Below are positions 15,624 to 21,764 of a stretch of 21,764 bases of DNA, piece by piece. Under the pieces are notes generated by a model, which was not told the DNA's origin, searched no databases, and saw nothing but the letters and a program-made list of their open reading frames with translations. Position numbers and translations under genes: made by a program. Origin of the DNA: Clostridia bacterium (GTDB lineage Bacteria; Bacillota; Clostridia; DUPQ01); contig JAUUZV010000011.1 of the NCBI GenBank assembly GCA_030592085.1, forward strand, positions 1 through 21,764, written 5' to 3'. Each line of letters begins with the position of its first letter. Positions within the stretch are counted from its first letter, which is position 1.

Positions 15624-16801
15624 TGGGTTTTATATTAGCACTAAAAATGGCAATAGCCAGTATAATAAGCAATAAAGGACGAACATTCCTCACCATGCTA
15701 GGCGTAATAATCGGTGTAGCTGCTGTTATAGCTGCAACAGGTTTTGCAATGGGTAGTACAGCAAGTATTACTAGTTCCATTGAAGGTTTAGGCGCTAACA
15801 CTCTAACTGTAACCTTATATAACAAGGGAACTAATAGAGATTTGTCTTATGATGAGTTTATAGAATTTACAGAAGAAAACGCTGAATATATAGAAGCAGT
15901 TTCTCCAACAGTAACAGGAAATGCTACAATAAAATATGAAACTGAATCTTATGATAATTCTCAAATAATTGGAACCAACGCTGCATATGAAATAGTAAAG
16001 GATTCCCATGTTCAAGAAGGACGATATATTTTAGATCTTGATTTGGAGTTTCGCCAAAAGATTGCTGTAATTGGTACTGCTGTTGTAAACAACTTATTTG
16101 ATAGTAAAGAGGAAGCACTAGGCGCATATATAAAAATTGATGGAACACCTTTTAAAGTTGTAGGAATTCTCGATGAAAAAGAAGGAGGGCAAGAAGGTAG
16201 CTCAGATGATGTTATCCTAATACCTCTAACAACAGCACAACGAATGTTTTCAAGTGCAAAAATCAATAATTTTACAATATTAGTTCCTGATAGTGATTTG
16301 GTTAATGAAACTGTAGTAATTTTAGAAACATTTTTAACAGATTTCTATGGTACAGATGATTCATATAGAGTATTTAATCAAGCAATGGTATTAGATACAC
16401 TTTCAGAAGTTACAAACTCATTAGCTTTAATCCTTGGTGGGATAGCAGTTATTTCATTACTAGTTGGTGGAATAGGTATAATGAATATTATGCTAGTATC
16501 CGTTACAGAGAGAACAAGAGAGATTGGTATTAGAAAAGCAATAGGCGCAAAACGTTCTAGCATTATGACACAATTTATTATTGAAGCTGTGGTGGTAACT
16601 GGTTTAGGTGGTTTAACAGGAGTACTAATTGGTGTACTGTCAATTCAGTTAATAATATCTAGATTCGTACCTCCAATAATAGACACCACATGGGTATTTG
16701 TATCATTTGGATTTTCATTAGTTATCGGTCTAGTTTTTGGTATTTTCCCAGCATTAAAAGCTGCGAACTTAAATCCAATAGAAGCATTACGATCTGAATA
16801 A
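15623..16801 (+). CDS. ABC transporter permease (MacB/FtsX family)
   Basis: A 392-residue permease. It has a cytoplasmic start and TM1 (LTMLGVIIGVAAVIAATGFA, about residues 23-42), then a large extracellular MacB-type domain, then three membrane segments from about residue 265 to the end. The segment GGIGIMNIMLVSVTERTREIGIRKAIGAK is the coupling-helix region characteristic of FtsX-type permeases. The C terminus FPALKAANLNPIEALRSE is also typical. The ATG overlaps the ATPase stop (TAATG) with GGAGGTGAG just before it. This is the last gene of the operon, followed by a strong terminator. Confidence 0.95.
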   Translation: MGFILALKMAIASIISNKGRTFLTMLGVIIGVAAVIAATGFAMGSTASITSSIEGLGANTLTVTLYNKGTNRDLSYDEFIEFTEENAEYIEAVSPTVTGNATIKYETESYDNSQIIGTNAAYEIVKDSHVQEGRYILDLDLEFRQKIAVIGTAVVNNLFDSKEEALGAYIKIDGTPFKVVGILDEKEGGQEGSSDDVILIPLTTAQRMFSSAKINNFTILVPDSDLVNETVVILETFLTDFYGTDDSYRVFNQAMVLDTLSEVTNSLALILGGIAVISLLVGGIGIMNIMLVSVTERTREIGIRKAIGAKRSSIMTQFIIEAVVVTGLGGLTGVLIGVLSIQLIISRFVPPIIDTTWVFVSFGFSLVIGLVFGIFPALKAANLNPIEALRSE

Positions 16802-16830
16802 TATATTACTAACATAACAAATAATTATCT

Positions 16831-16865
16831 AAAGCACCCTCGTATTAAAAAACAGGGTGCTTTTA
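16831..16865 (+). terminator. Rho-independent terminator after the exporter operon
   Basis: AAAGCACCCT (16831-16840) and AGGGTGCTTT (16854-16863) form a perfect 10-bp stem with a 13-base loop, followed by a short T tract. The reverse reading has TTTAGAT after the stem, so it may also stop the convergent oxidoreductase operon, less efficiently. Confidence 0.85.
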
Positions 16866-16902
16866 CTTATAATCACATTAGTCAATTGCTATTCAATGAT
16901 TA

Positions 16903-18228
16903 TTAAACTTCTTGTTTGTTAAGATATGCTTGATATAGTATTTCTCCCGCTCCTTCTCCCATGGCCATCATAGTTCTAGTTAGTCGACATGAAGAAGCCA
17001 CAATATGAGAAAAAGAAGACCCCCGGCTTACCACAACTAAATTACCAAATTCTTTAGTAAGCACACATTCTTTTGGAATACCATATGGTTTATCTAATTC
17101 AACTGTACCTTTCGTATTGCTCTTCCCATGAGTATCTAGGGCATGATCTGCCTTACAAAGAATATTTTCTATATATGTATCTTGGTAAATATCATTTTCC
17201 GTTAGAACAGTTCGACCAATTAAACGATATGACTCCCTAACTCCAACCATTTTGAATATATGACTAATTCGCTTTGATTCAAACCCTTTATGGGTAGCTA
17301 AAAACTCAAAATATGCATAAGTCCTAGAATAGAGAAAATACTTTCTGTCCTCTTCTAACAAGTTCATATATTCATTTCCATCCATAGTTGGTAGTAAGTT
17401 AACACATAAATCTCCATTAGGATATTGATTAATTGATGGAACCAATTTATAACTGCTGATTCTATCCATCCACTTTCTTGTATTTTCATTGTGGTATTCC
17501 AAAGGCATTTTATATGGCTTTTTTTTGTTTGTCTGTTGTAATCTAAAAACTTGTGTTACTCCATTGATAATAGGTGAAGGATTTTTTGGAGCAGATGGTT
17601 CTTTATATAAATCAAAAGCATCTTCTCCAAAAGCTGTACTACAATTTGCCATTCTAGTTAATACTATATCCCCTGTACAATCAGCAAAGTAACTTCCGTT
17701 GACCATGATTTTTTCATTAGTTTCTTTGTTTTCTATTGTAATACTATCAATATGACCGCTATGATATGAAACATCTATTAATTTATGTTGATATAATAAT
17801 AGAAGATTAGGATAAGTTGTTAGTATTGTTTCCATAGTTGCTGCCATTGCATCTGGTTCAAATGTAAATCGTCTCCATTTTTCTTTAGTAAGTCCACTTC
17901 TTCTTAACGTACTCTCATATGAATCCTTATTAGTAATTGTTGAAAACCCATATGGTGTTTCTTTATTAACAGATCCTATAGTCTGGCTTATACCACCTTG
18001 CTTAGTTGTTAATAAATGTTTAGCTAATTGATAATGAATTCCTTTACCTGCTACCCCTGGTTCCCAAGTATTTACTCCTCCTATTGTAGAAGTTCCACCT
18101 AATTGATTGTATTGTTCAATTAAAATAACGGTTTCATTTTGATTTAATTTTGACAACAAAGAAGAGCACAGCCCAAATCCAGTGGCTCCTCCTCCAATAA
18201 TTACAAATGTTCCATTTATATTTTTAAT
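16903..18228 (-). CDS. FAD-dependent oxidoreductase, probable ATT start
   Basis: The first usual start codon (TTG, 18159) would leave out the FAD-binding fold. Reading further upstream in frame gives FVIIGGGATGFG, a dinucleotide-binding motif, then the intact beta strand ending in LIEQYNQLGG. No ATG, GTG or TTG lies between the in-frame TGA and this motif. ATT at 18228 lies six bases after a GAGGT ribosome binding site (18235-18239) and four bases after the upstream stop, so I take it as the start, giving 441 residues. The family is FAD_oxidored-like, with STIGGVNTWEPG after the fold and a second FAD motif DCTGD at 183-187. It is the last gene of a four-gene carbohydrate operon and probably oxidises a sugar or derived metabolite. 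The substrate is unknown. A base change that removed a normal start is the alternative. Confidence 0.75.
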   Translation of the reverse strand: MKNINGTFVIIGGGATGFGLCSSLLSKLNQNETVILIEQYNQLGGTSTIGGVNTWEPGVAGKGIHYQLAKHLLTTKQGGISQTIGSVNKETPYGFSTITNKDSYESTLRRSGLTKEKWRRFTFEPDAMAATMETILTTYPNLLLLYQHKLIDVSYHSGHIDSITIENKETNEKIMVNGSYFADCTGDIVLTRMANCSTAFGEDAFDLYKEPSAPKNPSPIINGVTQVFRLQQTNKKKPYKMPLEYHNENTRKWMDRISSYKLVPSINQYPNGDLCVNLLPTMDGNEYMNLLEEDRKYFLYSRTYAYFEFLATHKGFESKRISHIFKMVGVRESYRLIGRTVLTENDIYQDTYIENILCKADHALDTHGKSNTKGTVELDKPYGIPKECVLTKEFGNLVVVSRGSSFSHIVASSCRLTRTMMAMGEGAGEILYQAYLNKQEV

Positions 18229-18232
18229 ATGT

Positions 18233-20257
18233 TTACCTCATTTTTATTAATACAATTCCATAACCTTTGAAAGTATCTTTAGGTATTGTGACTTCTATAC
18301 CTGTTTCATTCCTTTTTAATAGAACTTTCTTTGCATCTTCAAATTCAGGAGAAATTATTTGGCCACTTTCAAGATCATAATTTGGATAGTCAATAATAGT
18401 TATTTTAATTTCTTCATTTTTTTCTTTACAGTCTTCCATGAAATATTTAATAGTATCACTATGACCAATGTCTTTTTTATCTGTAGATAATGTGTCATTA
18501 GCATTTAGTATATGAAGTAATAAATATTTATCATCATGGGAAAAGTATACTTGTGTTAGATATAGTTCATTTGTGTTTTTTTCTTTAATTGTTAATAAAT
18601 TCTCTGGTAATAAAGCTCTAAGCATATCTCCTTGATTTTTTGTCATTTGTTCTGTAATTAATTTTGGTTTTTTTGTGCGAAGTTCAGTTCCAAACCAACG
18701 ATCCACATTGAATGTTTCATAATAGTCTTCAGCAAAGGGAGTAAGTGATGTAAAATAGATATCTCCTAAATTCTCATCATTACCATCAACATCTAATGCT
18801 GTGTTAATCATTAAAGCTTTATTAATTTCTTCTTTGTCTCTATAGTTACCAAATTCATCTTTAATCCCGGGAACTCCAAAGATTAATAAGTTTCCTCCAT
18901 CTTTAACATACTTATTTAGTTTTTTAAGCATATCATTTGACATCATTCTAACATCTGGTAATAGAATTGTTCCAAATTGCATGAAATCTTCATCTTGATA
19001 AACCATATCTGGAATTAACCCATTAAATAGTGCTCCTTGTGCATAAGCCATAAACATATTAATTGACTGAGATTTAAACTCATCTGTATATTGCCAAGAA
19101 TCATGGGGATAATATATGGCAAAATCACTTTGTTTTTGCTGGTTTTGTAATACATCCCAATGTTTTTTTTCAAAATTTCTAAAGGTTTTTTCAGTAGCTG
19201 TCATATCCTTACCTTCAGGAGTAAATAATACTAATTGTCCAAAAAACTGTGCCAATGCCCAAGTAAAATAATATGAGTCATATCTATCAGGATAAAACAT
19301 GGACATACTTGGTACTTTGTTCTTTCGTCCCATGGCGTATCGATGAATGGCTTCTGTAAACCATCTAGGCCATGAATATTTAATAATACTTGAGAAACAA
19401 TTTTCTTGAAATACCCAGTCCCAAATATCACTACAAACATCAAATGGGTAAGATGTTGGATTTGTGTTAATAGTATTAGACACATAATTTGGTCTTATTA
19501 ATGATAATCCTAAACTTTTGAAATGTTCATTTACATCTCGTTGAAATCGCTCAGTTGATTGTCGCTTAAATTTTACCCATGCTACAAATACTTTATTGTC
19601 ATAATCATTATAAAAGTCATCCCACTCATCTGGTTGTGGTATCTCATATCCTGTTTGATCTCTAAATTGAGTACGACAATATTCACAAGTACAAGCATTC
19701 CAATCGCCAAAGTACTGAACATCATCAGTCATAATACCGTCTACTTTTGTTTCTAAATATAGTATCTCTAAGTAATCAAAATATGCTTTTCTATATTTTT
19801 CATTGTTAAAGCACATACAAAATCCTTTGTAGCGACTTCTAGCATACTCACCTGTACGTCCATCAATTTGCCTAAATGCACTTGTGAAATTATCATTAAC
19901 AACATTTCTAATATTATCCCATGAATCAATTGAACTGTGTCTCTTTGCCAAAGTACGCTCAAAGAAATCCCATTCATCTTGATTTTGTGGATCAAATGTT
20001 AAATGAGATGAATGGTGTTCTACTACTTGAATATCATATTTATGGCAAGCTATTACCATTTTACGTAATGCCTCATTAATAACAGCCCAATGTTCAAACA
20101 TAGTCCATCTAAAATGAGTACATGAAAAAGTTATAACAATATTAATTCCCACATCCGCATATGTTTTTGCTTTTTTATCAAAGTCTTCTTGTGTAAATTG
20201 AAAAATTTCTTCATCGTTATACCAAAAAAACCCAAACTTTGCATCCCACTTATTCAT
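18233..20257 (-). CDS. Glycoside-hydrolase-like protein with beta-galactosidase trimerisation-type domain
   Basis: A 674-residue protein without a signal peptide, so probably cytoplasmic. Residues about 1-350 look like a TIM barrel of the hypothetical glycosyl hydrolase (GHL6/GH42-like) group: early strands (ADVGINIVITFSCTHFRW), HH at 81-82, and DGIMTDDVQYFG at 173-184 with paired Asp 178-179. That is followed by a Cys cluster (189, 191, 194) typical of this group. Residues about 375-500 (FAIYYPHDS, ILLPDVRMMSNDMLKKLNKYVKDGGNLLIFG) resemble the amidotransferase-like trimerisation domain of GH42 enzymes. The C-terminal part looks beta-rich. Its ribosome binding site GAAGGTAG overlaps the stop of the gene before it, so translation is coupled. 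The substrate is unknown; catalytic residues cannot be fixed by eye. Confidence 0.75.
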   Translation of the reverse strand: MNKWDAKFGFFWYNDEEIFQFTQEDFDKKAKTYADVGINIVITFSCTHFRWTMFEHWAVINEALRKMVIACHKYDIQVVEHHSSHLTFDPQNQDEWDFFERTLAKRHSSIDSWDNIRNVVNDNFTSAFRQIDGRTGEYARSRYKGFCMCFNNEKYRKAYFDYLEILYLETKVDGIMTDDVQYFGDWNACTCEYCRTQFRDQTGYEIPQPDEWDDFYNDYDNKVFVAWVKFKRQSTERFQRDVNEHFKSLGLSLIRPNYVSNTINTNPTSYPFDVCSDIWDWVFQENCFSSIIKYSWPRWFTEAIHRYAMGRKNKVPSMSMFYPDRYDSYYFTWALAQFFGQLVLFTPEGKDMTATEKTFRNFEKKHWDVLQNQQKQSDFAIYYPHDSWQYTDEFKSQSINMFMAYAQGALFNGLIPDMVYQDEDFMQFGTILLPDVRMMSNDMLKKLNKYVKDGGNLLIFGVPGIKDEFGNYRDKEEINKALMINTALDVDGNDENLGDIYFTSLTPFAEDYYETFNVDRWFGTELRTKKPKLITEQMTKNQGDMLRALLPENLLTIKEKNTNELYLTQVYFSHDDKYLLLHILNANDTLSTDKKDIGHSDTIKYFMEDCKEKNEEIKITIIDYPNYDLESGQIISPEFEDAKKVLLKRNETGIEVTIPKDTFKGYGIVLIKMR

Positions 20258-20260
20258 AAA

Positions 20261-21220
20261 CTACCTTCTTTCAATCACTTGATGATAAATATTTGGTATA
20301 GAAACTTTATGGTCTAGAGAAAAATGAAAACCTGTTCCCCCTTTACTAACTGGACGATTAACAATATTTTTTCTAGGTCGATAATAATACTCATAATCAT
20401 CATAAGTTAGTTTTCTCTTATAATCTCCTAATTTAATTAAATCAAAATTTGCTGTGGTAATATCAAAAACTTTATATCCTAAGTTTCTAGAAATTGATAG
20501 TGCTTTTAAAAATACTTCAGGTCCAATAACTGCAGATCCAAAGTTTAAAAATACACCTTTATCCATTTGTGCAACTGAATAACAAATTCTCTTAAAATCC
20601 ACACCACTAGTAACGCCAATGGCTCCCATTTTACAACTTGGATGTTGATGTATTATATCTGTTCCTAAAGCAATATGATAAGTGGCCATTACATTGTTTT
20701 TATATGCTTGATATATGACACAATCATCTTTATATGGAAACATTTCTGGATTTTGTTCAATATATACAGCTAGGCTCTCCCCATAACCCATCCCTAATAA
20801 AGCACCTTTATTTATTGCCTCATTCATCCATTTGCCAGTTTCTTCCCACATACCAAAGGAACCATCTTCAATGGCTGTTTTAACATCTTCACTTGTTCCT
20901 CCGTTATATGCAAGTTCAAAATCATGAATAGAACCTGCTCCATTGCTTGAAATGTGAGTAATAATTCCCTCTCTCATCAAAGCAATTAAATAACGTGATA
21001 AATTGTTTTTAATAACATGAGCACCCATGGATAAAATAACGGGAGCTCCTATTTTTCTAGCAGTTATAATCTTATCAATTAATGTAGTAAAGTCCCTATC
21101 TTCAAATCTCTCATATTTATTATCTACTGGATTCATCTGTGTATCAATAGTAACTAAGTTAGTGCGCTCGCTAACTGAATAAGTAGTAATAGAACGAAAG
21201 TCTAATTGATTATATTTCAT
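20261..21220 (-). CDS. Deoxyhypusine-synthase-like protein of unknown function
   Basis: A 319-residue soluble protein. Conserved-looking blocks are NGAGSIHDFE (93-102), DGSFGMWEETG (119-129), GTDIIHQHP (186-194), GSAVIGPEVFLKAL (228-241) and TTANFD (255-260). The overall pattern recalls the NAD-binding Rossmann-like fold of deoxyhypusine synthase relatives, but I cannot see the lysine motif of true deoxyhypusine synthase, and bacteria lack its usual substrate eIF5A. It begins one base after the esterase stop, with AGGAT as ribosome binding site, inside a carbohydrate operon, so an NAD-dependent step on a sugar derivative is one idea. The family name is tentative and the function unknown. Confidence 0.55.
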   Translation of the reverse strand: MKYNQLDFRSITTYSVSERTNLVTIDTQMNPVDNKYERFEDRDFTTLIDKIITARKIGAPVILSMGAHVIKNNLSRYLIALMREGIITHISSNGAGSIHDFELAYNGGTSEDVKTAIEDGSFGMWEETGKWMNEAINKGALLGMGYGESLAVYIEQNPEMFPYKDDCVIYQAYKNNVMATYHIALGTDIIHQHPSCKMGAIGVTSGVDFKRICYSVAQMDKGVFLNFGSAVIGPEVFLKALSISRNLGYKVFDITTANFDLIKLGDYKRKLTYDDYEYYYRPRKNIVNRPVSKGGTGFHFSLDHKVSIPNIYHQVIERR

Positions 21221-21221
21221 A

Positions 21222-21764
21222 TTATAATCCTTTCATGAATAAAAAAGTTTCATCATTAAAAAATCCCATGCCTTCATGTTTAAAATCAGGATATACTTTA
21301 ATCTCTTTTTTACATGTCATTTTATTATATGCTGCAAAACAAGTAGATGGTGGGCATATATTGTCTAACAATCCAATGCCAACAAGAGTCTCTGCCTTAA
21401 TTCGTTTTGAAATATTTTGTAAATCTATATATCCTAATTGATAAAAAACTTCATCTTCTTTTTTATGTTCTGGATCAAACATTCTAAAAAAGTAACGTAA
21501 TTCATCATATGCATCAACATCTAGATCCATATCCCATATACGTTTATAGTCACATAAAAATGGGTGTAATGGTGCGGCTTTTTTAATTCTAGGTTCCAAT
21601 GCAGCACAAGCAATTGTTAGTGCTCCGCCTTGAGAGTTTCCGTAACATCCAACTCTATTTTCATTTACATCATCCATGTCCATAACTATTTGTGCTAAAC
21701 GAGCACAATCTAAATAAATATGAGCAAACATCATATTTTCTTTATTATCTAATAACCCTCTAAC
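21222..21764 (-). CDS. CE7-type acetyl esterase (acetylxylan esterase / cephalosporin-C deacetylase), 5' end cut
   Basis: The reading frame stays open to the right edge of the window, and the extra codons VRGLLDNKEN precede the internal MMFAHIYLDC, matching the RGI-D segment before the helix in CE7 esterases. The nucleophile motif is GNSQGG with Ser 34 residues after the first internal Met. The acid is probably the Asp in GIGLLDNICPPST and the base the His in FKHEGM. The visible 180 residues are the C-terminal half or so of a family of about 320. These serine esterases remove acetyl groups from xylo-oligosaccharides and related compounds in the cytoplasm. It is upstream in the four-gene operon, so deacetylation may prepare a substrate for the hydrolase-like protein. 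Confidence 0.88.
   Translation of the reverse strand, partial: VRGLLDNKENMMFAHIYLDCARLAQIVMDMDDVNENRVGCYGNSQGGALTIACAALEPRIKKAAPLHPFLCDYKRIWDMDLDVDAYDELRYFFRMFDPEHKKEDEVFYQLGYIDLQNISKRIKAETLVGIGLLDNICPPSTCFAAYNKMTCKKEIKVYPDFKHEGMGFFNDETFLFMKGL

Noticed and set aside
15815..16266. Several minus-strand open frames of 66-84 codons inside the permease gene
   Set aside because: All overlap a clear MacB/FtsX permease and none has a ribosome binding site or recognisable content.

Overview
The window is AT-rich bacterial DNA whose genes look like those of a low-GC Firmicute, most likely a member of the Clostridia. The evidence is strong AGGAGG-type ribosome binding sites, frequent TTG and GTG starts, a DinR/LexA-type CGAAC-N4-GTTCG SOS box, sigma-A-like promoters, and a Y-family polymerase followed by a small protein of a type I associate with clostridial genomes. 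No rRNA, tRNA or CRISPR array was seen, and the species cannot be named from this sequence.

Left part (1-2179). A structured stem-loop ending in TCAA looks like the right end of an IS200/IS605-type element whose body lies off the left edge. It is followed by a URO-D superfamily protein (242-1297, +) and a small lipoprotein (1445-1882, -).

Centre left (2180-8341, +) is the most unusual part. A one-module non-ribosomal peptide synthetase (condensation, adenylation, carrier protein) ends in a reductase domain resembling cyanobacterial fatty acyl-ACP reductase, including the expected active-site cysteine, instead of a thioesterase or the usual SDR-type reductase. It shares an operon with a seven-transmembrane PAS histidine kinase that has no response regulator beside it. 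My reading is that the synthetase releases a hydrophobic, probably N-acylated, amino aldehyde and that the kinase may sense it. That would be a candidate small-molecule signalling system. The domain order is read from sequence; the product and the sensing are inference.

Centre (8373-12806, -). There is an SOS-controlled DNA polymerase IV gene (dinB) with its small partner gene. Upstream of it on the same strand is a tight operon of OmpR-type response regulator, sensor kinase and CPBP-family membrane protease. Divergent from that operon (12931-16801, +) is a MacAB-like export operon of membrane fusion protein, ATPase and FtsX-type permease. The 82-bp gap between the two operons carries a perfect tandem 11-bp repeat, the layout expected for an OmpR-family binding site, so the two-component system probably controls the exporter. 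This looks like a cell-envelope or antimicrobial-peptide stress module. A clear terminator follows the permease.

Right part (16903-21764, -). Four tightly coupled genes encode a CE7-type acetyl esterase (cut by the window edge), a deoxyhypusine-synthase-like protein of unknown role, a glycoside-hydrolase-like protein with a beta-galactosidase trimerisation-type domain, and an FAD-dependent oxidoreductase. The oxidoreductase appears to start at an unusual ATT codon. Together they suggest modification of an uncommon acetylated or oxidised carbohydrate.
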